Positions 23,541 through 34,444 of a stretch of DNA of 64,000 nt are shown one piece after another (positions within the stretch are counted from its first letter, which is position 1; each line of letters starts with the position of its first letter). This stretch comes from Opeltia flavorubescens (lineage: Eukaryota > Ascomycota > Lecanoromycetes > Teloschistales > Teloschistaceae), in the NCBI GenBank assembly GCA_000442125.1, contig KE546966.1, positions 520,969 to 584,968 of the forward strand, read 5' to 3'. The notes beneath the pieces are model-generated. The model had not been told where the DNA came from. It saw nothing but the letters and a program-made list of their open reading frames with translations, and searched no databases. A program made the translations under genes and the position numbers.

Positions 23541-23749
23541 CTTAATACCAGGCGGACTTCACAACAAGCATTCACTGGACGTATAAAAGAAATACAATTG
23601 AAACGTTGATCAAATACGTCCAAGTCACCTGCTGCTACGTAATAGTAGAAACGTTATGTCGATTACGACGGGTAACTGAAATCAACGTGTTCAGTAGTAT
23701 GAAAAGGGTTGCCAACCTATCGGACAAGACTTTTGTCACCGACCCTCGG
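23476..23749. repeat. Inverted repeat between mL38 and uL4m
   Basis: Left arm 23476-23506 and right arm 23719-23749 are reverse complements with one mismatch in 31 bases, separated by 212 bp. Core of the right arm: CTTTTGTCACCGACCCTCGG. Weaker similarity continues outward past the ATCGG end of each arm (both have GCCAAC after a gap of 2 or 10 bases). The pair lies between or within the 5' ends of two divergent mitochondrial ribosomal protein genes. It could be a duplicated shared promoter element or an old local inversion-duplication. Confidence 0.85.
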
Positions 23750-23839
23750 GCCTTCAAGAGTCTTGGCAAGCTAATCTTGTAGCCATTTTCTCGTAGACAT
23801 CCTTTCATACTGCAATCTACTCCGCTCAGCAGGATCATC

Positions 23840-24781
23840 ATGAACTCTACAGCTCTTCATGGCTCACGCCAGGCTTTAAGGCAGATGTCATCTAGTTGTT
23901 CCAAAGATCCACTATTGGTATATTGCACATTCTCATTGCAGCGACAAGGAGACTAATTGATTCAGCAATGTCTTGCTCCACGCCTCTCTCGCTCGATGGC
24001 CACAGAAACATCTCTACCAGACTCCTATGATCAATCTGTTCATACGTCGATTTTACCTCCACCCAATCAATCTAGTGTCTTGCGGAGACCAGCTCCTCCA
24101 ACACCCGATGTTTGGACCACTATCTACAAGTTTCCGTCAATGGAGCCTAAGAGATTCGCCTACTACCCTGCAAATCAGCTTCATTTACCTTTGCGGCGCG
24201 ATCTTCTTCACCGTGCTATTGTTTTCGAAGGCGACGCGACCAGGCAGGGAACGGCCAGCACCAAGTGGAGGGATGATGTCCATGGAAGTGGCAGGAAAAT
24301 ACGTCCGCAGAAGGGTACGGGAAGAGCTCGACTTGGCGATAAGAAGAGTCCTTCAATGAGAGGTGGAGGTGTCGCATTTGGTCCACATCGTAAAGATTTC
24401 TCTACCGGCCTTCCGCGCAAGGTATACGACTTGGCTTGGAGAACAGCGCTCAGCTATCGATACAGGAGAGGCCAACTTGTCGTTCTGGAAAATGGTATCG
24501 AACTCGAGATGGACGAACCACGTTGGCTAGCACAGATCATGACTTGGAATCACCTCGGACGGGATGACGGGGGTTCTTTGTTTGTGGCAAGAAATTTGGA
24601 GGATAACATCACCCAGGCCTTCTCTGGAGTGGAAGGTCATGGGAGGCTGAAGTCCGAAGAAGACGTGGACGTTAAAGATCTTCTCAAATCTGGTAGGGTT
24701 ATGATTGAGAAGAGATCTTTGGATGCCCTTTTGAGGAAGCACTCAAGCGATCTTAATCGTACAGCGCCATCTGCTGTATAG
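23840..24781 (+). CDS. Mitochondrial ribosomal protein uL4m
   Basis: Ribosomal protein uL4 of the mitochondrial large subunit (yeast YML6 family); it lines the peptide exit tunnel. Exon 23840-23917 joins 23966-24781 across a 48-nt intron in phase 0 to give 297 residues. The uL4 core is clear: LLHRAIVFEGDATRQGTAST, then the tunnel-loop region GRKIRPQKGTGRARLGDKKS and SMRGGGVAFGPHRKDFS, then KVYDLAWRTALSYRYRRGQLVVLE. The N terminus (MNSTALHGSRQALRQM) is basic and Ser-rich, consistent with a presequence. The first exon is inferred from splice signals; the core frame is not in doubt. A 27-codon upstream frame (23699-23782) lies in the leader. Confidence 0.92.
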
Positions 24782-25000
24782 TGTGTAGCATTAAGACATC
24801 TGAAGCCTACTGGAAAGTAACTTTCTATTGAGGAAACATGCGAACAAAAACGTGCTACAGTAATATTTAAAGTGATTTGCCGCGACAAGCAGTATCCATC
24901 GAAATCGAGAGATGTAGAGCTCCTGAAACAGCCGAGGTTCTTTTTCAAATTTCTCGCGACTCACGACAGCCAACGTCATAACCATCAGTCGTCGCTATCA

Positions 25001-26636
25001 ATGTTACTTCGACCGCTTCGACCTCCAACAACGTCACCGCTGAGCTGGATCTCGCGGTCGAGACCAGTAATCATGCCTCTTAGAGCTAAGATTACGAATC
25101 CAGCTTACCGGACGCAATCAGCTTCCACAGTACGATCTATTCTTTTCAATCAATTGATAGCTCTGCTAAGACTTTCACCTTAGGTGTCAAATGATTATGC
25201 CGAATTCAAAGAGCAGCCTGGTGATGACCCGGACGACGTCCTTTTCAACACGTTATATGGTGTCAGGACCATTCAACTCAATCGACCCAAAAAGTACAAT
25301 GCCCTCAACGGCTCCATGATACGCAAGATAATACCTCGACTGAAGGTTGATAAAACCTTACTGCATATCTCATGCTCATACTGAAATACTTACATAGGAA
25401 TACCAAAAGTCAGCTCTTGCATCAATCATCATCATTGGCGGCGCTGGCCCCAAAGCTTTCTGCGCCGGCGGTGATGTCTCCCATCTGGCCAACGACATCG
25501 CCACCAATGGTGAAGCCGGCCGATCTGCCTCGAAAACCTACTTCGGCCTGGAATACAAACTCGATCACCTAATCGCCACGTACCCAAAACCCTACATCGC
25601 CTACCTCGACGGCATCACCATGGGCGGCGGTGTCGGCCTCTCCGTCCACGCCCCAATTCGCATTGCAACCGAGAATACTGTCTTCGCCATGCCCGAGACC
25701 GGCATCGGCTTCTTCCCCGACGTAGGCGGCTCCTTCTTCCTCCCGCGTCTCGAAGGCCAAATAGGCACCTACCTCGCCCTCACATCGTCCACGCTCAAGG
25801 GCGCACAAGCCCTTTATGCCGGCGTCGCAACCCACTATATCGACTCCAGCGTCCTCGCAAACCTCACCTCTCGCCTGTCCGAACTCGTCTTTAAAGATTA
25901 CTCCAACCTGCTCTCCCGCCTCCAGATCATCGATCGTACAATCGAGGAATTCAATACCGGCCTCCCTTCCAACGACTCCAAACCTCAACTAGCGGGGAAT
26001 TTACGTATAGCGATAGACCACTGTTTTCAATACGATACCGTCGAAGAAATCATTTCAGCATTAGAGGCAGAACGAGACGGAGCCGCCACACCACCCCAAG
26101 TCAAGGATTGGGCTGCACAGACCCTCAAGCAACTAGCAGAGAAATCACCCACGAGCTTAAAAGTCACACTCCGCCAAATGCGTATCGGTAGAACCTGGAA
26201 TACCAGCGAAACTTTCAGGAGGGAATACCACCTCGCGGCGCATTTCATGCAGCACCCGGATTTCGTAAGCGGAGTATCGGCTCGACTTCTGCACAAACCG
26301 CCGACGAAACCTCAATGGCAGCCTCCGGATTTGAAGAGCGTGACTGATGAGGACGTGGATGCCTTTTTCAGGATCCAGGAAGGGGAGGAAGGGTTGAGGT
26401 TGTTGAGTGAGGGGTTTGATTATGACAAGTATCCGTTTTTAAATGTTTTGGGTCTGCCGAGAGAGGAGCATGTGGAGGAGATGGTCAAGTCAAGGGGAGA
26501 ATTAGGGAGGAAAGGGTTGGTGGATGCGATGGTTGAGGCGAAGGAGGGGAAGATTGGGGTTAGGGAGAAGGTGGAGGAGGTGGTCGCGAGGAGATGTGGG
26601 GAAGATGGGGAGGGGAAGATTGTTTGGAGGGGGTAG
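25001..26636 (+). CDS. EHD3: 3-hydroxyisobutyryl-CoA hydrolase, mitochondrial
   Basis: Crotonase-fold hydrolase of valine breakdown in mitochondria (yeast Ehd3 family; the yeast protein has also been reported as a mitoribosome-associated subunit, mS47). Exons 25001-25129, 25184-25345 and 25398-26636 join in phase 0 to 509 residues. Crotonase signatures: IQLNRPKKYNALNGSMI, then GPKAFCAGGDVSHLA (oxyanion hole), then YIAYLDGITMGGGVGLSVHAP, then VFAMPETGIGFFPDVGGSFFL with the catalytic Glu/Asp. The helical C-terminal part (SLKVTLRQMRIG, REYHLAAHFM) is HIBCH-specific. The N terminus is Arg/Ser/Pro-rich, consistent with a presequence. It lies tandem to uL4m, 219 bp after its stop. Confidence 0.95.
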
Positions 26637-27610
26637 TGGTGGGTTGGTGTCCTAATTTTTGGCAGTAAAAGAAGGCTCAGAGGGACACGGGAGATATGTA
26701 TATATATTGGGCGGTCATCAAATGAATGCTTCGATTCGGGCCCTCAGTAGTTCGGTAACTCTTCTTTTTTTGGCTTCTCTCTCCAAAACATCGATATGAA
26801 AGAAAGCATCATTTATCCTCGGACCGGAAAGACATCAACCCAGAAAACATCACTGTTTTTTTCCATGTCCAACGGTAAAAAAAAGTACCAAGCGTTCAGC
26901 GGGCATCTATCCTTATGCGCATAGAATGGCGCGGTACAGTAAAAGGCATAACATTCTGGTACAATAGCAAAAGTCAAGTCAAAGACATTATTGAAGCATG
27001 ACATCAGTGACCGTCGATCAAGTTTCCAATCGCGCAAAGCACACGGCTTATGCTGAAATGCGTGCCAAACTACTGCAAGGGTGTCCAGTCATTTCTGGCA
27101 ACTACTGGTGGCACTGGCATCGGTATGCATCGCACCCATGATACCATGAACTATGGGAGGATGCTAGGAAAAGGGTGGTAAAGCATCATCTATCAATGCG
27201 AAAAGGTTGGGAAGATCACAGCATAAAAGGGTCGGAGCACCAAAAAAATTGATGACAATCATGTGAGTAAGTGGAATTAGGTTCATGATATTAATTCTTT
27301 CTTTCGATATCCAGCGACATAGCATAATCGATTATTACTATTCGTGTGTATGCTAAGGAAAGCTGAGTAAAGATAGTCGGAAAGACAGGCAGGTAAAGGT
27401 ACTTTTCTGGTCGCTCACACAACAGGCACAGAGACTGCTCGGGCTAAAGTGAAATAACAGCTTCGGCTGAAAGAAAAAATTCACCGCTTTCGTGGTATCG
27501 TAATAGAACAAGGGGGTATCGAGATTCGTGGTATCATTTGTGACCTCCCGGACACCAGCCGGCAGCGAAGGAGCTAGGAAAACCCAAGAAACTCCGTTCC
27601 GGATAGCAAA
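26637..27610. other. Intergenic, convergent 3' flanks
   Basis: Between the EHD3 stop and the bZIP stop. A/T-rich stretches with several A-runs, as expected for poly(A) regions; no gene, repeat or RNA seen. Confidence 0.45.
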
Positions 27611-28705
27611 CTAGCTTGCAGCTTGCAACGTATTTGCGATACCTTGATCGCTTGTGTCGTGCACCAGCTGGTCTAGCAAAAGACCTTCGAGCTTCTGCAT
27701 CTCCGGCGACTTCGACGACCGTAAAGGCTGGTGGTGTGGTGAGGTGGTTTCGTCATCATGAAATGCACCACCGCCAGAGCTGAAGCTACCTCGCCGACTG
27801 GTTGGAGCGCTATTGATAGGGCTGTGTTCGGTCTTGATGCGAGGGCTGGTGGCGTGTGAACCAGCACCTGAACTGACCCAGCCCTGAATGTCTACACAGC
27901 TGCATGTAGTGTGCTTCAGCATCTCCGTCTTTAAGAACAGCATCTCATCGCGTAAGGATTCGACCATCATTCGTAACGACTGGTTCTCTTTAGCCAGCTC
28001 ACGAGCCCGGTTCTCCAGGTTCTGCGTCCACTCTTTCTTCTTCTGACGGCACTTGGAGGCAGCAATGCGATTCCGCTCCAAAAACTTGGACCGTCGAACT
28101 TCCTCAACACCGGATGGAGCTTGCCCATTGGAAGAATCAATCGATCGGCCATATTTGCGGGACCGCTTAGGTGGCGCGTCCTTTGAAGCGGTCGATGCTG
28201 AATGTCTTTTCCGCTTCTTCTCGGCTGTTGACGGCGAGTGGCAGTTGTGAGTGGGCATTGCTTGAGGTTGTTCTATGGAGGCGAAAACGTTGTTATTGTA
28301 TTCGTCGTCAGGTGGAGTATTCTGGCCGTACTGAAGCCCTGTGTTGGGATAAATATCGGTCAAGATGTTGTGCACAGGTTGCTCCTGTTGATATCCAAAT
28401 GGTGGCCATGATGAAGAAGGCGACGCTGCAGAGTTGGGTGGGGATGGTATTTGACGGGCAACATTGTTCCAGCCAAGAGTGGAATCTGGTATGGAAGAGA
28501 ACTGCGACGTGAGCTGAGGCTCAAAGCCGAAGAACGGATGGATGTCGTTGGTTTGCTGGGAGTTGCCGTGTTGCTGCTGTGCATCAAGCCATCGTCGCGC
28601 AGCGCTATTCTTGACTGCGTAATCGTCCTTGCTAAACTCCTCCATCCGATTGTTGATGGTTTCGGAGGTAGCTCCGGTATGCGAATCAAGGCCCGATACA
28701 GCCAT
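27611..28705 (-). CDS. ATF/CREB-family bZIP transcription factor (AtfB-like)
   Basis: Nuclear bZIP regulator of 364 residues in one exon. The basic region is at about residues 204-226, with the ATF/CREB signature FLERNRIAASKCRQKKKEW. A leucine zipper follows to about residue 262 (LENRARELAKENQSL, LRDEMLFLKTEML). Directly after the zipper is KHTTCSC, a conserved Cys pair also found in other Atf1/AtfA-type factors. The N-terminal SAARRWLDAQQ motif and Ser/Pro-rich central region fit Aspergillus AtfB-like proteins, which control stress and conidial genes. The basic motif KKRKRHSAS and PPKRSRKYGRS are likely nuclear localisation signals. The nearly 2-kb upstream region fits a regulated gene. AtfA versus AtfB assignment is not certain. 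Confidence 0.88.
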   Translation of the reverse strand: MAVSGLDSHTGATSETINNRMEEFSKDDYAVKNSAARRWLDAQQQHGNSQQTNDIHPFFGFEPQLTSQFSSIPDSTLGWNNVARQIPSPPNSAASPSSSWPPFGYQQEQPVHNILTDIYPNTGLQYGQNTPPDDEYNNNVFASIEQPQAMPTHNCHSPSTAEKKRKRHSASTASKDAPPKRSRKYGRSIDSSNGQAPSGVEEVRRSKFLERNRIAASKCRQKKKEWTQNLENRARELAKENQSLRMMVESLRDEMLFLKTEMLKHTTCSCVDIQGWVSSGAGSHATSPRIKTEHSPINSAPTSRRGSFSSGGGAFHDDETTSPHHQPLRSSKSPEMQKLEGLLLDQLVHDTSDQGIANTLQAAS

Positions 28706-30657
28706 AGCGATGGAAAGATAAAGTCCTCACTTGATGCTGATTGCGGATTTGTTGGCGGAGAAGTGCCAATGGCGGCTTATTGCGGTGATGCTGCAGTGCA
28801 ACGATCAATGGGGCAAATCAGTGCACTTTTTGCTAATGGCAAGCCAGTCAGATGTAGGCCTGGACCAATTGGTAGGAACAAGCACTGTACCTGTTCAAGA
28901 GTGACGTTGAGTTATAGGATAGTGGTTCGTAAGGCTTTGGCTGTGTGGTAAATAAGAGTCGGTAGGGGAAGGAACGGGTGGCAAAAGCACGAGGATATTT
29001 CAACGATATAAAGGTTTCGCGGGGTTGGTTCCGTCTTCGCATCGGTGGGAGAGGTGCTGGAATATCAGCGTAGCGGGGCTCAGCCATTGGCTTGAAGGCG
29101 GCCCCTTTGCCTACAATGCATCCGCATCTTCCGAGCCATATGGTTAGGAAATATCCATTTAAACGGAGGTACTTCCGTCCAATTTCTTCGATTTCTGCCA
29201 TGTTCGCTTGCTGCGATCGTCTTCACTGTCGGCATTTGGTGTGGCTAGGTGGCTAGGGACTACCTTAGAAAGACCCTACATCTACCCTTGATCAACCCCT
29301 CTCTACCCCACCAAGCGACCATCGGTACTGCGTCCGATTCAGTTGCCAGCCATGGGAAGAGCTTTTATTCCCTTGGCTATCGCATCGGTGTCAGGTCAAC
29401 CTGCTAGGACCAAATAGGAAAAGGTGGGTGATGACGGCCAATAGGAGGTTACACCGTTGCAATTCAGGGTGTTTAGGAACGGTCTCCGGTCTCGAAGGGT
29501 CCTTGATCCACTGATTAATAATGTCCTCGCCGACTAACTCGACCTAACACAATCAAGCTTTGGCCTAGCGATCGGTCTTATTGGCCATCGAGAACGCGTA
29601 TCAGGAGCCCAGAAAGTTAGCCAGCACGGCCACGTCCATCGCCCCTCTTTCCATCGCATGGGAATCCCACATTGGATTTAACGTCAGATCCACCATTCCC
29701 CATCTTCTCCCGACAAATCACCTCTGAAAGACCCTATGGTGACCCTGCATGGTCAACCCACCGAGGCGCCGATGGCGCATAACTTGTTGCACATTCCTAC
29801 ACGGACTGCCATTGTTTGATGGCTTGAGCAAGTTCTGCCGTGGCTCTTTGCTGCCTCGTCACCCGCAGCCAAGCCATTCCCGCACACATTAGATTCTTCT
29901 AATCTGCACGATTCTTTTCGTGACTCACAGCAGGGGTGGTTGCCGTATTCGAATTCGTTGGTGGCGGACTTTTTTCGGCCGCTATCATTTGCATGTGCTC
30001 TGAAACTCTCCTCGGTTTAAAACTAGTAGAGTAGATACCTATGGTTTCTTCTATATCCACCTTATCCATTCCATGATATTCAGCAGGATAACATTGTTCT
30101 ATCACACATTCTGTAGACTACTGAGTCTAGTGTATACAGTCGCTCTAGCCACCTACCTACTTCGTACTATTAATCTCGGCTCCTGCATATTTGAAAGGGG
30201 ATGTGTCTCGGCAGATTTTCTGCATCGTTGGATAAAAATCCATGCGACGGCAAGTCCCGAGCCGTATTTGCATTCATGCCGCCACCAATTGGCTTCTCCC
30301 AGGATATCCTATCTTGAAGTCAATTCTGTTAAATCCGTATAGCTCAGACTAGACGTAAGATATTTTGATATGTCTATCTAACACTCCGATTCGTTTGAAT
30401 TCATTCAAATGTTGCATGATTGTTATAAGATCCTGAATGGCGGCGGAGAGCTAGGACATTGCAATCAATTCAAAAAAGCATTAATAAGTCTCACAGATAG
30501 GATATCGAATGTGTAACTGTGTGTAAAATCGTCACCTTGCGTCCTTGAGCAAGATAATTATCTTCTTCTCTTATTTAATCTTTTTCATTAGACTAGGTCA
30601 TGCTGAGTAGCACTACTGTTTTGTTTCGTGAATATACAAATTAATGACGGACAACTC
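28706..30657. other. Long intergenic region, bZIP promoter and 5' leader
   Basis: About 1.95 kb. The part next to the bZIP start is probably a long leader with small upstream frames (for example 28848-29201 on the minus strand). A CRE-like octamer TGACGTTA is present on the minus strand at 29679-29686. C/T-rich stretches occur around 29270-29320. The right half is A/T-rich and is the 3' flank of the carboxypeptidase gene. No coding potential recognised. Confidence 0.5.
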
Positions 30658-32429
30658 CTAAGCAAATGTAGCCTGGGCCGTCATAGCCATATCACTTGCA
30701 CTCGGCATCGCGGTCCCACTCGCAGGCGCGGACGTCGTCGCTGGTAGCGCCACAAACGGTTCCGTATGCGTAGCATTTGCATCCCCATTCGTACTATACG
30801 TTCCCGTCACATCTGTGGTCCCCAGCGCTATATCCTTCCCGCCTAATATCCTCCTGAAGTACTCCAAGCTCGCCAGCGGCTGGTAAAACGGCACCTCATG
30901 GCCCGCCTCGTAGATGCGCAGGAAGCTGAAATTGCCATACTCTCTCACTTCACCATACTCGTCGCCGTCCACAAGGAAAGGTGTGTAACCGGCGGCTGCG
31001 AATTCAGATTTATGGGTGTAATTGACGGCGAGGGAGACTGCTTGGCCGCCGAACCAGTTGCAGATGTAATCTGCGTCGCCGTAGATAAGGGAGACGCGGA
31101 CGGAGTTGTTGAGGATCATTTCAAGATCAGGGATGAAGTTCGGGTAGGCGAAGTCACCGGTGTTGGCGAAGGCGTAGGCAACATCGTTATTGGACTGAGT
31201 ATAGTTCAAATTAACCCCTATTGCGTTTTGTACGGAGGCTTTGTTGAGATAGTCGTTGAAGTATGAAGGTGGGGTGGGATCATCGTAGGGGTGGCGGATA
31301 TCATAGACACCTCGGCCGCCGAACTCGTAGTAAGGTTCCTCGACGTTGGTGCGGCACTGGTCGGTGGCTTGTTGACAATAGAGTTGACCTACTTCGGTTG
31401 AACGATTGACTTGACGGCAGGCTGCGACTTGGTCGAGGCAGCCGATGTCGGGCATGAAGCAGGCGAATTTCATGTAGTCATAGACAGTCTCGTTGACCAG
31501 CTGGATCCCGTAGGTATTGTGTTGAGTAAATTCCGGGTAATAGGGTGCTTGGGTATAGAGATCAAGGATGCCATTGATGATTCCTAGCGTGTCAAAGGTG
31601 AGTTCCGTGCCGTTTGTTGTACCGTTCTTGATCATTTCATTTTGGTCATAGAAATAGTTGTAGAAGGCAGGTCCATAGTGCCCTCCGTACGACTCAGTCC
31701 AGAGGTTGAATGTTTTCTTTGCGCTGCCAACCTTGGAATCTAGCTGAGGGAGATTCGCAAGGAAGCCTTGGAGAACGTGCCAAGTCGCAACGGCGGCAAG
31801 ATCAGTGGTATCAAGCTCAGTTGCATTGATGACTGGATATCGACCATCAACCCCATAGGTTGAATTTTCGACCTCGCCGGTATATGGATTCAGGGTCCCC
31901 GGTTCAGATTCGCTATATGAGAACCCTACGCCGAGGGGTTGCGAGATGAACAGCATGTTCGAAACCTCGGTCCATGAGTACGGATTGACCTTCGATTCCA
32001 GGTCTTCTGTGATGTTGCAGGGTCCCAGCTCTGCTCTACTTTAGAGAAGATTTTGGTAATTCAAGCAGGGATCTTACCTTCGAACAATCCTATTAGCGAA
32101 TCACTACCTGGTCCACCATTCAACCATAACGTAAGTGGTGCTTCGGCAGGGTTATTCCTTGCTTCAAAGAACCAGAAGAAAGTATGAGCGTCAGGAGCTA
32201 GATCGACGTATCCAGAGTACGAGTTAACTCCAGGAGTAGTCTCGCAAACACCCTCGAGACCTGGCTCCTTGTATCTTATTTGCACACCGCTTGGTGATGT
32301 GATTGTTTTGACGCCGACTGGATCTGCAGGTAATTGTCGCGGGTCGAATTTTGGGAGCCCATTGACGCTGTATAGACTGGTACACAAGCTCAAAGCCAGC
32401 GACACTAGCATACGACCTGAATACAGCAT
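30658..32429 (-). CDS. Secreted serine carboxypeptidase (S10 family)
   Basis: Exopeptidase of the S10 family, of the secreted carboxypeptidase S1 type. Exons 32078-32429 and 30658-32030 (47-nt intron) give 574 residues. Signal peptide at 1-25 (LVSLALSLCTSLYSVNG; a second Met lies at residue 7). LTLWLNGGPGSDSLIG is the oxyanion/substrate block. The triad is complete: Ser in TESYGGHYGP (about 231), Asp in GDADYICNW (about 438), His in EAGHEVPFYQP (about 495). Several N-glycosylation sequons (NGT, NAT, NYT, NFS). The C terminus is a Thr/Ser/Ala/Met-rich tail without a hydrophobic end, so GPI anchoring is unlikely. Likely acidic extracellular or vacuolar protein digestion. Confidence 0.94.
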
Positions 32430-33547
32430 AATGGACTAAAGGATACCGCTGACTCGGTGTAAAATATAGAGAGCGTGAATACTGCAAATCAAACAACCCA
32501 CCGGAAAATGAATGGATTAAGTACCTCCACCTACCATACGGGCTGGCGGAGAATCCCCAAGCCGTGGGACAGCTAGAAGGCAGTGACATAATGACGCTGA
32601 TGCTGCAAGAGCGAGATGGAAGCAGTTGCGATGCAGATCAATGAGGAGGACCTGCCTTTAGAGGACTGGCCCTACTACAAAATGCCAGGTCCTACTTCAT
32701 CAAGCAGCATGATATGCGGGGTGGGACCCACGGTGATAACACTTTTTGTGCTCCTCTGTGCATTTCAAAGACCTTCTAGCACGTAAGGGACAGACATTCT
32801 CTAGCTGGTGATGCCGAATGAGGCAGGTGAACAGATGTGGGCCCCGCAAATCCTATGCTCGGCAGGTACTCCGAGATGCCTGCAGGGTGAGCTGACAGCA
32901 GCAAGTGGCCAACATTGACCTCTATCAGAAGTGAGATGCCGAAAAGAATCCTGGAGCAGTCTTAGATGTTTTGAGAGCTATGTAGCGGTGGTGGCGGGTT
33001 AAAGAGTCTAAGCGACGAAGATGGAGCCGCAACTCAGAGTGTCCTGGTGCTTTCGCCATCGAAGCCTCGAGTTTCTCTGTCTCAATAATTGTCGGTCCCC
33101 AATGATCTAGGTCATGAGAATACAAGCGGACGAGAGTCAATCAATGGTAAGCTTCCATTCTCAAATATGCCAATCTGGCTTTCCTACGAGCCTCGTTTAA
33201 ATGAACTTTACACGTATCTCCGGGGAATTTGCTCAAAGTCACACATCGCCATGTGTCGTAAAGGCGAGTTAAACTAGTGTAATTAACAAAAAGCTATCTC
33301 ATTTGGCATTATCATGCACTCCCGGAATAACAATAACATCGATGATTCACTGTCATTCACATCTTCATTGCCAACCTATGCCTACTGTGCCCCGGTTTTC
33401 TTAGCTCTCCGAAATAAAATTTAATCATCTCTTTGAATACTCCCCTGTCAAGAGAGATCCTTGTCTTTCATTCTGTGCTGTGTAATGCTTGAATCTGGGA
33501 AAATCCTATAGAAAATCGTAGAATCGATTTACCTAGGTGCTTCAGCC
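32430..33547. other. Intergenic, carboxypeptidase promoter to RNase H gene
   Basis: Divergent upstream region of the carboxypeptidase and the RNase H gene. Only short, overlapping frames; no repeat or transposon end seen, which matters for the origin of the RNase H gene. Confidence 0.45.
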
Positions 33548-34444
33548 ATGGCTCGACCATCACGACTTGCTCGAAAAGTCCGGAGGGCACACGAGCGACG
33601 GCAGGTTGATCTCCGGAAGCAAAAATCAAATGTCTGCGAATGCTGTGATATTTGCCCTGTAACAGAAGTCAGAGAAATCGAGAAAGCAATAGGAGAGTCT
33701 CTTGTACCTCCTAGTCAGCCGCAGGCGCACCAACGGTCTCGCCGCAGCGAACTCCGCCAATTCCTGAAGAGGAACCGTTTCGAGGCTGATATTCTCGTCA
33801 CTCTCGGACACGTTCAGCACGCTCGATTGGCGAGTGACCTCGAGTCTCGTGCTGACCAAGGCCGATCGGTCTACTGGACTGATGCGTCTAGACTCGGGAC
33901 CGAGGATTATGGTTGTGGGATCGGTGTTACCTATCGATTCTCCACAGAGAAATGGGCAGAACTCTCCTGGAGTGTCAGAGCATCAATTGATGTCTTCGTG
34001 CTTGAGATATATGCAATTGCAAAGGCTCTCGAGATCGCCAGGGAGCGTTGTCGCAATGTGGAAGCGGAGCACAGGCCCGGGAGTGTGTGCGTATACTCTG
34101 ATTGTGAAGATGCCTTGAGATATTTCTTGCAATTTGAACGGTCATTGTCCAGGTTAGGGGAAATTCCATACGGGGGAGAGCTAGTTGGTCCAGGATTACA
34201 GGCGGCCGAAGAGTTGTGCGTTCTCAAGATTACGGTCGAGTTGCGGTTCGTTCCCGGCCATGCCGGTATTGTAGGGAACGTGAAGGCTGATCGTGCAGCG
34301 AAAAGAGGTGCGAAGCATTCTGTGGGACCGCGAAAGGCAGGAAGGCTGATAACCCAGTGTGGAGGTCGGGAAATGTTGGGTTCACCGGAAGCACAGGTCT
34401 TCACGCCTATTCCATGGCGCACTCATCCGCAGCCAGACGCCTGA
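33548..34444 (+). CDS. Orphan RNase H type-1 domain protein
   Basis: Single-exon 298-residue protein with an RNase HI-like fold. The acidic catalytic set is complete by eye: Asp112 in VYWTDAS, Glu153 in VFVLEIYAIAKALE, Asp185 in VCVYSDCEDAL, and His238/Asp248 in FVPGHAGIVGNVKADRAAK. The last motif resembles the RNase H of non-LTR retrotransposons more than cellular Rnh1. No reverse transcriptase, endonuclease, gag or terminal repeat lies nearby. The N terminus is basic (residues 1-25) with a Cys cluster (CECCDIC, residues 30-36), and there is a second basic patch (HQRSRRSELR). It is probably a domesticated fragment or a member of the orphan fungal RNase H family. Enzyme activity is inferred only from conserved residues. 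Confidence 0.75.
   Translation: MARPSRLARKVRRAHERRQVDLRKQKSNVCECCDICPVTEVREIEKAIGESLVPPSQPQAHQRSRRSELRQFLKRNRFEADILVTLGHVQHARLASDLESRADQGRSVYWTDASRLGTEDYGCGIGVTYRFSTEKWAELSWSVRASIDVFVLEIYAIAKALEIARERCRNVEAEHRPGSVCVYSDCEDALRYFLQFERSLSRLGEIPYGGELVGPGLQAAEELCVLKITVELRFVPGHAGIVGNVKADRAAKRGAKHSVGPRKAGRLITQCGGREMLGSPEAQVFTPIPWRTHPQPDA

Noticed and set aside
33548-34444. Remnant of a larger retroelement at the RNase H gene
   Set aside because: No polymerase, integrase or capsid-like frames and no terminal repeats within several kb; the frame itself is intact.
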